DNA of 44,464 nt, from positions 1 through 44,464 of the forward strand of contig NZ_VCKX01000080.1 in assembly GCF_005889725.1 (NCBI RefSeq). Reading direction: 5' to 3'. The notes under the pieces are model-generated. The model had not been told where the DNA came from, did no database searches, and worked only from the letters and a program-made list of their open reading frames with translations. The position numbers were made by a program, and so were the translations under genes. Each line of letters opens with the position of its first letter. The first letter of the stretch is position 1. The DNA is from Nonomuraea zeae. Its GTDB lineage: Bacteria; Actinomycetota; Actinomycetes; Streptosporangiales; Streptosporangiaceae. Of this stretch, positions 31,751 through 39,901 are shown in pieces.

Positions 31751-32658
31751 ACATCGCCGATCTCGCCCGCGTACGGGACGAGGACCTGGCCGGGGACCCG
31801 GTGGGACAGCCGTCCGGCGCGGGGGCGCGGGCGCTGATGGAGTCGATCATGGCGGAGGAGCCCCCGCCCGCGCGCCGGCCCGCCGGGCTGACGCTGCGGC
31901 GCGGCCTCGGGCTCGGCGCGCTGGCGGCGGGACTCGCCGCGGCCCTCATCGTCGCCGTGCCCATCGTCGGCCCCGTCACCGAGTACGCCAACGCGGCCGT
32001 CTCCGTGAAGAGCGGCGCGGACTTCATCGACGTCGTCATCAATGACCCCGAGGCCGAGGCGGAGGCGTTCACGGAGGCGTTCCGTGCGGTGGGGCTCGAC
32101 GCCGAGGTGAAGAAGGTCCCGGTGGACCCGCACCACGCGGGCGAGCTGATCGGTCCCGCCACGCCGGGGGAGTTCCCGCCGGGAGCGGGCGTGACGATCT
32201 CCTACTCCGGCGACTGCGCCTCCGCCTGGTGCGGCAAGATCACCATGCCGGTCCGCTACACCGGCAAGATCATCTTCGGCATCGGCCGGCCCGCGGAGCC
32301 CGGGGAGAGATACGCCAGGTCCGTGCAGCTGATCCCCATGCCCCCGCCCGGGACCCCCGACGCGTTCGAGGGCAACCAGGGCTACGACGGCTATCACCGG
32401 CCGGTCTCCGAAGTCCGCGCGGAGATGGAACGGCGCGGCATGCGGATCTCCTATGTCCTGGCGTGGTTCCAGCCGGACGGCAGCGGCAACGGCTATCGCG
32501 TCGACGCTGCCCGGATCAAGGACGACTGGCTGATCGAGTCGGGGCGCCAGGTGGCCTCCGACGCCGTCGAGCTGACCGTCGCCGCCCCCGCGGAGGTCCC
32601 CGCGGACTCGGTCCCCCGGGCCGAGCTCCCGCTCCCGCGCGGATGGTGGGAGGACTGA
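31747..32658 (+). CDS. Membrane-anchored partner of the sigma factor, hypothetical
   Basis: This 303-residue protein has a cytosolic N-terminus (~48 residues; MNIADLARVRDEDL, then ALMESIMAEE), one membrane helix (about 55-80, GLGALAAGLAAALIVAVPIV) and a large extracytoplasmic part with two cysteines (GDCASAWCGK). The layout resembles CU044_5270-type proteins that accompany ECF sigma factors of the ECF39/42-like groups and may act as anti-sigma or sensor proteins. Its GTG start overlaps the sigma stop (GTGA), so translation was coupled to the now broken sigma gene. It looks intact itself. Confidence 0.8.
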   Translation: MNIADLARVRDEDLAGDPVGQPSGAGARALMESIMAEEPPPARRPAGLTLRRGLGLGALAAGLAAALIVAVPIVGPVTEYANAAVSVKSGADFIDVVINDPEAEAEAFTEAFRAVGLDAEVKKVPVDPHHAGELIGPATPGEFPPGAGVTISYSGDCASAWCGKITMPVRYTGKIIFGIGRPAEPGERYARSVQLIPMPPPGTPDAFEGNQGYDGYHRPVSEVRAEMERRGMRISYVLAWFQPDGSGNGYRVDAARIKDDWLIESGRQVASDAVELTVAAPAEVPADSVPRAELPLPRGWWED

Positions 32659-32660
32659 CG

Positions 32661-33893
32661 TCATGAGCGTCGCCTGGACTCCGATGCGGCCCAGGTGAAA
32701 ATGCCCTTCGCCATGAGCGACTGCTCGCTGGCCGCCCTGGCGGAAAAGACTTCCGCGCGTACGCGGTGCACCCCCGCGTCGCCGGGAGCCGCCAGGGCGG
32801 CCATTTCCGCCAGATGCCCGGCCAGCCGTTCGTCGCCGCCGGAAAGCGCCTTGAGCGCGGCGTCCGCGAGGGCCGTGGCGCCGCCCGCCAATTCGGCGAC
32901 CGAGCGCGCGAGAACCGCTTCGGGAGCGGGTTTCAGATGGGCCGGATTGCCGTCGTACCAGCCGCCGTAGAGCCGCCACAGATTGCGTACGACGAATTCC
33001 GGCTCGTCGTATCGGGCCCGCAGGTAAGGGCGGTCGGAAAGGCTTTCCGGCGGTTTTACCGCATGCATGATCTCGTCGAGCCGCGCGCCCGCGTTGAGCA
33101 GGTCGAGCGTCTGCGTGATGAGCGATTCCAGCCATTGTGCGGTTTCCAGCAGCGCGGTGCGGATGCGGTCGCGGCCGAAGACGGGCGCGCCGTGGCTGGG
33201 CAGCATGATCTCGGCGTCCACGGCGGCCATCCGGTGCAGCGCGTGCACCCATTCCCTGGGATAGCGCTGCACTTTCTGCGGGTTGCCGCAATTGGGGGTC
33301 ACCCAGATGAACAGGTCGCCGGGGAGCAGCAGTTTGTGCTCGGGCACGTAGCCGATGGTCGCGTCGTCGGTCTCGCCCTTGGCGTGCGAGAGGTCGAGCG
33401 TCAGCCCGCCCCGCCGTACGGTCAGGTCGTCGGTGTAGGTGACGTCGGGGTGCCGGTAGGACGTGGGCCAGCGGAGGTTCGGGGCCTGGAACTGGCGCTG
33501 GTTGATCACCGCGTTATAGCCATTTGTCAGCAGATAGCGCTCAAACCGGTCGATCACCGCTTTATGGGCATAAACCGTGGCGCGTTGCCCCTCCTCCTCG
33601 AAGGGCCCCAGCCCGGACACGTGGTCGATGTGCCCGTGCGAATAGACGGCGGTCGTCAGCGGCGCCCGGCTCCAGCGGCGGACGTCCTCATGCAACTGTG
33701 CCGCCGAGAACGGACTGCTGGTGTCGAACAGCAGCAATTCGCCCTCGGTCTCGAAGGCGATCACGTTTCCGAACCCTGACCACCAGCCCAGCCCGTCCGT
33801 TATGGTCTGGACGCCCTTGCCCTCCATGCCCGCGTCCACGATGCTGTCGTCTGATTCACCGCGCCACACGCGGTCGGCGTACTCGACAATCAT
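32661..33893 (-). CDS. Metallo-beta-lactamase-fold alkyl-sulfatase-like hydrolase
   Basis: This 410-residue protein has the MBL metal motif SHGHIDH at residues 85-91, FVTLL-like GDLFIWVTPNCGNPQKVQRYP near 200-222 and LPSHGAPV near 240. The C-terminal helical part (YDEPEFVVRNLWRLYGGWYD, then NPAHLKPAP) matches the alkyl-sulfatase dimerisation domain of SdsA1-like enzymes. The SCP2-like third domain of SdsA1 is absent. It likely hydrolyses a sulfate or related ester; the substrate is unknown. ATG 33893 is the natural N-terminus. A CTAGAA-N5-TTCTAG operator lies 17 bases upstream. It is divergent from the sugar importer. Confidence 0.9.
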   Translation of the reverse strand: MIVEYADRVWRGESDDSIVDAGMEGKGVQTITDGLGWWSGFGNVIAFETEGELLLFDTSSPFSAAQLHEDVRRWSRAPLTTAVYSHGHIDHVSGLGPFEEEGQRATVYAHKAVIDRFERYLLTNGYNAVINQRQFQAPNLRWPTSYRHPDVTYTDDLTVRRGGLTLDLSHAKGETDDATIGYVPEHKLLLPGDLFIWVTPNCGNPQKVQRYPREWVHALHRMAAVDAEIMLPSHGAPVFGRDRIRTALLETAQWLESLITQTLDLLNAGARLDEIMHAVKPPESLSDRPYLRARYDEPEFVVRNLWRLYGGWYDGNPAHLKPAPEAVLARSVAELAGGATALADAALKALSGGDERLAGHLAEMAALAAPGDAGVHRVRAEVFSARAASEQSLMAKGIFTWAASESRRRS

Positions 33894-33909
33894 GTGCCCC
33901 ACTGTGCTT

Positions 33910-33926
33910 CTAGAACGCGATTCTAG
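33910..33926. promoter_or_regulatory. Inverted repeat CTAGAA-CGCGA-TTCTAG
   Basis: These are perfect 6-base arms with a 5-base centre, just upstream of the alkyl-sulfatase-like start. It resembles TetR-family operators of the TAGAAC..GTTCTA type but with one extra central base. The cognate regulator is not in the window's neighbourhood. Confidence 0.6.
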
Positions 33927-33966
33927 GCAAGGGATCACGCAAAGGTCACGTCTCGATTGCGCCCCC

Positions 33967-34025
33967 TTGACGCGTGTCGGGGGCCGTTCGTACGTTGCGG
34001 GCAAACGTTTAGGAAACTTTCCTAA
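33967..34025 (+). promoter_or_regulatory. ngcE promoter with perfect palindromic operator
   Basis: TTGACG (33967-33972), an 18-base spacer and TACGTT (33991-33996) are good -35 and -10 elements, putting the transcript start near 34003. Immediately downstream AAACGTTT (34003-34010) and the 17-base palindrome TTAGGAAA-C-TTTCCTAA (34009-34025) overlap. The A/T-rich palindrome resembles operators of ROK-type sugar repressors in actinobacteria, by inference. Binding would block transcription of the importer. Confidence 0.72.
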
Positions 34026-34041
34026 TTTACGGGAGCCCCCC

Positions 34042-35487
34042 ATGACCCACCCGGGCGAGATCACTCGGCGGCAGCTGCTGCGCCGGATAGGCCTGACCGC
34101 GTTCGTCGCCGGCCCCGGCGCGGGCCTGCTGAGCGCCTGCGCGACCGCGGGGACCGGCGGCGAGCCCTCGGCCGCGCCCTCGACCTCGATCGCGGCCTCC
34201 ACCAGCCCCCAGAACCCGTTCGGCGTCGATGCGAAGAAGCCGCTCGAGGTGGTCATCTTCAGCGGCGGATACAGCGACGCGTACGCCAAGGACCTGCACG
34301 AGGAGCTCTACAAGAAGGCGTTCCCCGGCGTCACGGTCAAGCACACCGCCACGCAGCAGATCGGCACCCAGCTTCGCCCGCGCTTCGTCGGCGGGGACGT
34401 CCCCGACGTGCTCAACAACTCGGGCCCCGAGTCGATGGACCTGGCCGCGCTGGCCGCCGAGGGGCACCTGGCCGACCTGAGCGTGCTGTTCGACGCGCCA
34501 TCCGTCGACGACCCCGCCAAGAAGGTGCGCGACACCGTCACGCCGGCCGTGCTCGACAACGCCCTGATCAACGGCAAGGACCTGGTGCTCAACTACACCG
34601 TGTCCCACCGCGCGCTCTGGTACAACGCCAAGCTGTTCGAGTCCAAGCAGTGGGCGGTGCCGACGACGTGGGCCGAGTTCACGGCGCTGGGGGAGACGGC
34701 CAAGAAGGAGGGCATCCTGCTCTTCGCGTACCCGGGGCAGAAGGGGCCGTACTACCAGCTCTGGAACGTCCTCTACACGGCCGCGAAGATCGGTGGCAAC
34801 CAGGTCATCATCGACCTCGACAACCTGGTCGACAACGCCTGGAACGCCGAGCCGGTGAAGCAGGCGGTCGCCGCTTGGGCGGACATCCAGGCGAAATATG
34901 GCGATAAAGCGTACTTCGGTCTCGACCACACCCAGACCCAGGTCAAGCAGCTCCAGAACAAGCTGCTGTTCTACCCCGTCGGCTCCTGGGTCGAGAACGA
35001 GATGGCCAAGGACAAGCCGATGGACTTCGAATACGCCATCGCCCCCATTCCCGACGTCACCGGCTCCGACAAGATGCCGTACGGCGCCATCCAGGTGGGC
35101 GTCGGAGAGAATTTCGTCGTCGCCGCCAAGGGCAAGAACCCGCAGGGCGGGCTCGAATACCTGCGCATCATGCTGTCGAAGGAAGGCGCGCGCGGATTCA
35201 CCGAGAAGACCCAGAACCTCACCGTCGTGAACGGCGCGGCCGAGGGCCTGGACCTGCCCGCCGGGCTGATGAGCGCGGCCCGCGCCCAGGACAAGGCCGG
35301 CCAGAACATCATCACCGACGCGCGTTTCGAGGGCTGGTACAAAGAGCTGTTCGACTACGGCACCGAGCAGATCAACGTGGTCATGGCCGGGCGCATCACC
35401 CCGGAGAAGTTCTGCGCCAACATGCAGAAGAAGGCCGACGGCATCAAGAAGGACGACTCCGTCGCCAAGCAGACGCGGAACCAGTAA
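34042..35487 (+). CDS. ngcE: N-acetylglucosamine/diacetylchitobiose-binding lipoprotein NgcE
   Basis: This 481-residue solute-binding protein of a carbohydrate ABC importer has a twin-arginine-type signal (TRRQLLRRIGLTAFVAG) and lipobox LLSAC with Cys33. The mature start NPFGVDAKKPLEVVIFSGGYSD, RPRFVGGDVPDV and SWVENEMAKDKP blocks are closely like NgcE of Streptomyces, which binds GlcNAc and chitobiose. It would be exported folded and anchored outside the membrane to capture chitin breakdown sugars. GGGAG precedes ATG 34042. It is followed by two permease genes but no ATPase, which is normal because such importers share MsiK. Confidence 0.92.
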   Translation: MTHPGEITRRQLLRRIGLTAFVAGPGAGLLSACATAGTGGEPSAAPSTSIAASTSPQNPFGVDAKKPLEVVIFSGGYSDAYAKDLHEELYKKAFPGVTVKHTATQQIGTQLRPRFVGGDVPDVLNNSGPESMDLAALAAEGHLADLSVLFDAPSVDDPAKKVRDTVTPAVLDNALINGKDLVLNYTVSHRALWYNAKLFESKQWAVPTTWAEFTALGETAKKEGILLFAYPGQKGPYYQLWNVLYTAAKIGGNQVIIDLDNLVDNAWNAEPVKQAVAAWADIQAKYGDKAYFGLDHTQTQVKQLQNKLLFYPVGSWVENEMAKDKPMDFEYAIAPIPDVTGSDKMPYGAIQVGVGENFVVAAKGKNPQGGLEYLRIMLSKEGARGFTEKTQNLTVVNGAAEGLDLPAGLMSAARAQDKAGQNIITDARFEGWYKELFDYGTEQINVVMAGRITPEKFCANMQKKADGIKKDDSVAKQTRNQ

Positions 35488-35491
35488 GCAC

Positions 35492-36406
35492 ATGGAGCGG
35501 TTGCGCAAGTACGGGTTCGTCGCCGGTTTTCTCATCGTCCCGCTCACGCTCTATTCGGTCTTTGTCATCAGCCCCTATGTCCAGGCGTTCCAGCTCTCTT
35601 TGACGAGCTGGAACGGATACAGCTCGATCGTGCGCTACGTGGGGCTGGACAACTTCGGCCGGCTGTTCGAGGACGAGGTGTTCTGGCAGGCACTGCGCAA
35701 CCACGGGATCCTCCTGCTCGTGCTGCCGCTCGCGACGATCGCCATCGCGTTGTTCCTGTCCTTCCTGCTGAACCTGGGCGGCGGCACGCGCGGCGCGGGC
35801 ATGCGGGGCGTCTGGGGGTCGAAGTTCTACCGCGTGGTGTTCTTCTTCCCCCAGGTGCTCGCCGTGGCCGTGGTCGGGGTGCTCTTCCAGGCCGTCTACC
35901 GTCCGGACGCCGAGGGCGTCATCAACGGGGTGCTCGCCAGGTTCGGCGTCGATCCCGTCGGCTGGCTCATCGAGCCGGACCTGGCTCTGTGGTCCGTCCT
36001 GGCCGTGATGATCTGGCAGGGGGTCGGGTTCTACGTGGTGCTGTTCTCCGCGGGCATGGCGGCCATCCCCAAGGACTACTTCGAGGCGGCGGCGCTGGAC
36101 GGGGCCGGGCGCGTGCGGCTGTTCTTCTCGATCACGCTGCCGCTGCTGCGGGACACCATTCAGGTCGGCTGGATCTATCTGGGCATCGCGGCCTTCGACG
36201 GCTTCGCGCTGATCCAGGTACTGGCGGGGGACAAGGGCGAGCCCGACGGGGCCACGACCATCCTGCCCGTCACGATCTACAAGACGGCCTTCTCCTACCA
36301 GAAGGTCGGCTACGCGTCCGCGATGGGCGTGGCGCTGTTCTTCCTCACCGTGACGTTCGCGGTGCTGACCTTGCGTACGACCAGGCGTGAGAGGGTTGAG
36401 CTCTAG
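35492..36406 (+). CDS. ngcF: Sugar ABC transporter permease NgcF
   Basis: This 304-residue MalF-type permease has six membrane helices. The EAA loop, FEAAALDGAGRVRLFFSITLPLL near residues 200-220, contacts the shared ATPase. The N-terminus KYGFVAGFLIVPLTLYSVFVISPY is typical. It starts four bases after ngcE, so it is co-transcribed with it, and ends two bases before ngcG. It would import N-acetylglucosamine or chitobiose with NgcE and NgcG. Confidence 0.93.
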   Translation: MERLRKYGFVAGFLIVPLTLYSVFVISPYVQAFQLSLTSWNGYSSIVRYVGLDNFGRLFEDEVFWQALRNHGILLLVLPLATIAIALFLSFLLNLGGGTRGAGMRGVWGSKFYRVVFFFPQVLAVAVVGVLFQAVYRPDAEGVINGVLARFGVDPVGWLIEPDLALWSVLAVMIWQGVGFYVVLFSAGMAAIPKDYFEAAALDGAGRVRLFFSITLPLLRDTIQVGWIYLGIAAFDGFALIQVLAGDKGEPDGATTILPVTIYKTAFSYQKVGYASAMGVALFFLTVTFAVLTLRTTRRERVEL

Positions 36407-36408
36407 AG

Positions 36409-37263
36409 ATGGCCTCGCGTGACATGGGCCGGCCCCGCCCCGGCGTGCTCAGTGGGCTTTCGCACGTGGCGCTGGCGGTCTGGGCGCTGCTGATCATCGC
36501 GCCGCTGCTGTGGACGTTCCTGGCGTCGTTCAAGAACAACACGGAGATCTTCGGTGATCCGCTGCAACTGCCGGGGGCGTTGCGGCTGGACTCGTGGGGG
36601 CGAGCGTGGGGCAAGGCGCACATCGGCCAGTACATGCTCAACACGGTCGTCGTCGTCTTCTTCGGTACGGCGGGCACGATGTTGTTCGGGTCGATGGCGG
36701 CGTACGTGCTGGCCCGCTACCGGTTCGTCGGCAACAAGCTGATCTACTACTTCTTCGTGGCCGGGCTGGCGTTCCCGGTCTTCCTGGCGCTGGGGCCGCT
36801 CTTCTTCGTCGTCAAGCAGTTCGGCCTGCTCAACTCGCACGTCGGGCTCGTGCTCGTGTACATCGCGTACTCGCTGCCGTTCACGGTCTTCTTCTTGGCG
36901 GCATTTTTCCGGACATTGCCGGAAACCGTGGCCGAGGCCGCCAAGATCGACGGCGCCTCCCACACCCGGACGTTCTTCCAGATCATGGTGCCGATGGCCA
37001 GGCCGGGGCTGATCAGCATCACGATCTTCAACGTGCTGGGCCAGTGGAACCAGTACCTGCTGCCCCTGGTGCTCCTCGCCGGAGACCCGGACAAATGGGT
37101 GCTCACCCAAGGCATCGCCAAGATCTCCACTTTGGCCGGGTACGAGGCGGACTGGCCGGGCCTGTTCGCGGCCCTGAGCATGACGATCCTGCCGGTTATG
37201 ATCATCTACATCATCTTCCAGCGGCAGATACAGTCGGGGCTCAGCTCCGGGGCGCTGAAGTAA
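36409..37263 (+). CDS. ngcG: Sugar ABC transporter permease NgcG
   Basis: This 284-residue MalG-type permease has six helices. The EAA loop is VAEAAKIDGASHTRTFFQIMVPM near residues 178-200, followed by ARPGLISITIFNVLGQWNQYL. It is the last gene of the ngcEFG operon; an energy-coupling ATPase (MsiK-like) must be encoded elsewhere. No dasABC-like repressor gene or chitinase lies within view. Confidence 0.93.
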   Translation: MASRDMGRPRPGVLSGLSHVALAVWALLIIAPLLWTFLASFKNNTEIFGDPLQLPGALRLDSWGRAWGKAHIGQYMLNTVVVVFFGTAGTMLFGSMAAYVLARYRFVGNKLIYYFFVAGLAFPVFLALGPLFFVVKQFGLLNSHVGLVLVYIAYSLPFTVFFLAAFFRTLPETVAEAAKIDGASHTRTFFQIMVPMARPGLISITIFNVLGQWNQYLLPLVLLAGDPDKWVLTQGIAKISTLAGYEADWPGLFAALSMTILPVMIIYIIFQRQIQSGLSSGALK

Positions 37264-37296
37264 CGTGGACCGGGAGCACCGGACCCGGGAGGTCTC

Positions 37297-37572
37297 ATGG
37301 ACGTCGGAAGCAAGCTCAACGACCTGCCCGAATGGCGGCTCGAAGGCGACGAGATCCGGCGCACGGTGACGGCGCCCGACTTCCCCGCCGCCATCCGGAT
37401 CGTCGACGAGATCGCGGTCAGGGCCGAGGAGCTCAACCATCATCCCGACATCGACATCCGCTGGCGTACTCTCCATCTGGCCCTCACCACCCACGACCAG
37501 GGCGGGCTCACCGACCTCGACTTCACGCTGGCGGCGATGATCGACGACATCGCCGCCAAGCACGGCGCCTGA
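37297..37572 (+). CDS. 4a-hydroxytetrahydrobiopterin dehydratase (PCD/DCoH)
   Basis: This 91-residue enzyme dehydrates 4a-hydroxy-tetrahydropterin to quinonoid dihydropterin, recycling the cofactor of aromatic amino-acid hydroxylases. The catalytic signature EELNHHPDIDIRWRTLHLAL spans about residues 44-63 and includes His47/48 and the following Pro; TTHDQGGLTDLD is also conserved. GGGAGG precedes the ATG. It lies 33 bases after ngcG but is functionally unrelated. Length is standard for the family. Confidence 0.94.
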   Translation: MDVGSKLNDLPEWRLEGDEIRRTVTAPDFPAAIRIVDEIAVRAEELNHHPDIDIRWRTLHLALTTHDQGGLTDLDFTLAAMIDDIAAKHGA

Positions 37573-37695
37573 CCCCGGCGCGATGCCTTGCTCGGCCGCG
37601 TGGTCGAATACGCGCCGTGACGGGCCGGTCACTCGTTAGAGTGGGTGCCCTCTCCGAGCTCCCATCCCGGCGGGGCTCGACCGATGGGGGGTCTC

Positions 37696-38340
37696 ATGCG
37701 CGTGCCCGCGCTCCTGCTCGCTCTGCTCACCGCGTCCTTCGCCGGCGCCTCCGGCTGCGCGGGCCCGCCCGCCCCGCTCCAGGACGCGTCCGGTCCCGGC
37801 AAGCCGGCCGCGACCCCGACCGGCCCGGTCAGGCTGTCCGGCGGCGGTGAGTTCGCCGCCGCGAAGACCCCGGGGGAGACCTCCCCTGGCAGCTCGCCCG
37901 ACGCCTCCGAGGGCGCTCCCTCCGCGAACGCGGCCGTCGTCTACGACCGCAAGCTGGTCCCGCAGGGCGCCCAGGCGAGCCTCACCGCCGAGTCCACCGA
38001 CGGCAAGACCCGTACCTCGCTCGTGGTGGAGGGCCTGCTGCCCGACCGCCGCTACGGCGCGCACCTGCACACCAAGCCCTGCGGCCCGAAGCCGGACGAC
38101 TCGGGTCCCCACTACCAGCACCACCCCGGCCAGATCGATCCGGCCAGCGAGGTGTGGCTCGACTTCATGACCGACGGCGAGGGCTCGGGCCGGTCCACGG
38201 CCCGCAACGACTGGGCGCTGGACCCCGCCGACCTGCCGAGCTCGCTGGTGCTCCACTCCCAGGCCACCAAGACCGCGGGCCCGAAGGTGGGGACGGCCGG
38301 GGACCGCGTGGCCTGCCTGACCCTTAAAAAGGTGCCGTAA
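37696..38340 (+). CDS. Cu/Zn superoxide-dismutase-like lipoprotein
   Basis: This 214-residue secreted protein has signal and lipobox GASGC with Cys near residue 20. It then has a Pro/Ser/Gly-rich spacer of about 60 residues and a SodC-like beta-barrel: GAHLHTKPCG near 117-126, GPHYQHHPGQ near 135, and DWALDPADLPSSLVLHS near the end. The His-rich segments resemble the Cu and Zn ligands, but the canonical histidine order is incomplete. Dismutase activity is therefore uncertain; many actinobacterial homologues are likely copper-binding relatives. ATG 37696 follows a GGGGGG purine run. An earlier ATG at 37684 adds four residues. Confidence 0.85.
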   Translation: MRVPALLLALLTASFAGASGCAGPPAPLQDASGPGKPAATPTGPVRLSGGGEFAAAKTPGETSPGSSPDASEGAPSANAAVVYDRKLVPQGAQASLTAESTDGKTRTSLVVEGLLPDRRYGAHLHTKPCGPKPDDSGPHYQHHPGQIDPASEVWLDFMTDGEGSGRSTARNDWALDPADLPSSLVLHSQATKTAGPKVGTAGDRVACLTLKKVP

Positions 38341-38355
38341 GCCGCTGGATGGGGG

Positions 38356-38379
38356 CATAATTACACAATTACATACAGA
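38356..38379 (+). promoter_or_regulatory. A/T-rich promoter island before ltrA-like gene
   Basis: CATAATTACACAATTACATAC contains two ATTACA direct repeats and is the most A/T-rich patch for several kilobases. It lies 14 bases upstream of GTG 38393. TANNNT-type -10 elements can be drawn in it, but the exact start cannot be fixed. Confidence 0.4.
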
Positions 38380-38392
38380 AGGGTGAGCGACA

Positions 38393-39499
38393 GTGACCAG
38401 CCGCCAGTGGCAGCCGCCCCGATTACGGCTGTTCGAAGCCGTGCAACGCCGGGCCACCTGGCTGGAGCTACTGTACGACCTGGTCTTCGTCGTCGCCGTC
38501 GCGGAGCTGGCCGCTGTGCTGGCCGACGGTGCGGATCTCGGCAGCGTGCTCGCCTTCGTCGGCTTGTTCGTGCCCGTCTGGTGGGCGTGGGCCGGATACG
38601 TCTTCTACGCCAACAGGTTCGACACCGACGACGTCAGCCACCGGCTGCTCGCGTTGCCGCAGATCCTGGCCGTCGCGACGATGGCGGCGAGCGTGGGCGA
38701 CATCGCCGGGCGCTCGGCGCTCTTCGCCGTCTCGTACGTCGTGGCCAGGGTGCTGCTCATCGTGGCCTACGTCCGCGCCGGACGGCACGTGCCCGAGGCC
38801 AGGCCGCTGACCGTCCGCTACGCCGCCGGGTTCACGGCCGCCGCGCTCATCTGGCTGGCCTCGCTCGCCGTGGACCCGCCGCAGCGCTACGCGTTCTGGG
38901 CCGTGGCGCTCCTGGTCGACCTGGCCACGCCGCTGCTCGCGCGGCGGCACCAGAGCAAGCTGCCGCCGCAGAGCGAGCACCTGCCCGAACGCTTCGGGCT
39001 CTTCGTGGTGATCGTGCTCGGAGAGGTGGTCGCGGCGGTCGTCACCGGGCTGAAGGGGCACGACGTCACGCCGGGCGCGCTGCTCGTCGCCCTGGCCGGA
39101 GTGGCGATCGCGATGGGCTTCTGGTGGCTGTACTTCGGCCACATCGACGAGTCCGTGGTGCTGCGCACCCAGCTCGCGGGGCAGGTCTGGGTCTACTCGC
39201 ACCTGCCGCTCTCGCTGGGGCTGGTGGCGTTCGGGATCGGCATCGAGCACGCCATCGTGCATCCGCCCGCCACGAGCTGGTCCATCGGGGTGCCCGCCGC
39301 ACTGGTGCTGGCCGTGCTCGGGCTGCAGCACCTGTGCTCGCGCGACCGGCGCGCGGGCGGCATCCGCCTGGCCGCCGCCGCGCTCACGCTCGCCGCCTCG
39401 GCGCTGCCCGTGGTGGCGGCGCTGCCGGTCATCCTGCTGCTCGCCGCGGCGCAGGTGGCGTACGACCTGACCCGGCCGCTCCCGGAAGGCGCCGGATGA
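38393..39499 (+). CDS. LtrA (low temperature requirement A) family membrane protein
   Basis: This 368-residue protein with about ten membrane helices carries the LtrA signature TWLELLYDLVFVVAVAELA at residues 22-40, SEHLPERFGLFVVIVLGE near 197-214 and GHIDES. Listeria LtrA is needed for growth in the cold, but the molecular activity is unknown. GTG 38393 fits the family N-terminus (a short arm rich in Arg/Pro before WLELL). It is not obviously in an operon with the next gene, which starts 49 bases later with its own ribosome site. Confidence 0.92.
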   Translation: MTSRQWQPPRLRLFEAVQRRATWLELLYDLVFVVAVAELAAVLADGADLGSVLAFVGLFVPVWWAWAGYVFYANRFDTDDVSHRLLALPQILAVATMAASVGDIAGRSALFAVSYVVARVLLIVAYVRAGRHVPEARPLTVRYAAGFTAAALIWLASLAVDPPQRYAFWAVALLVDLATPLLARRHQSKLPPQSEHLPERFGLFVVIVLGEVVAAVVTGLKGHDVTPGALLVALAGVAIAMGFWWLYFGHIDESVVLRTQLAGQVWVYSHLPLSLGLVAFGIGIEHAIVHPPATSWSIGVPAALVLAVLGLQHLCSRDRRAGGIRLAAAALTLAASALPVVAALPVILLLAAAQVAYDLTRPLPEGAG

Positions 39500-39548
39500 C
39501 CTTCAGGAAGAGCGCCGTGCCGACCTCACCCCCGGAAAGAGGTGCCGG

Positions 39549-39878
39549 ATGACCACCCGAGACCTGTTCGACCGCCAGCTCGCCGCCATCGCGGACCAGG
39601 ACCTGGAGTCCCTGCTCGCCCAGTACCACGAGGACGCGACCGTCGTCCGCTTCGACCGGGTGGCCAGCGGCCCCGCCGAGATCAGGGAGCTGTTCTCCGC
39701 CTACCTGTCGGCCAAGCCCCAGGTGGACGAGATCGTCTCCCTTCAGACGACCGACGACGTGATCTTCTACCGCGCGCTGATGACCATCGGCGGCAACCGG
39801 GTGAGCACGTACGGGACCATGGTGGTCAGGGACGGCCGGATCTGGCGGCAGACGGCCGCCGCGCAGCCGGTCGCCTGA
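39549..39878 (+). CDS. NTF2/SnoaL-like protein
   Basis: This 109-residue SnoaL-type cone-fold protein has FDRQLAAIADQDLESLLAQYHEDATVVRFD at the N-terminus, then GPAEIRELFSAYLSAKP, and strands ending in GTMVVRDGRIWRQ. These features are common to the ketosteroid-isomerase-like superfamily. No catalytic residues can be assigned, so the function is unknown. AAAGAGG precedes the ATG. It may be read through from the LtrA gene. It is convergent with the pirin gene. Confidence 0.88.
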   Translation: MTTRDLFDRQLAAIADQDLESLLAQYHEDATVVRFDRVASGPAEIRELFSAYLSAKPQVDEIVSLQTTDDVIFYRALMTIGGNRVSTYGTMVVRDGRIWRQTAAAQPVA

Positions 39879-39901
39879 CCGCCGGGGGTCGGCAGAGGTC
39901 G

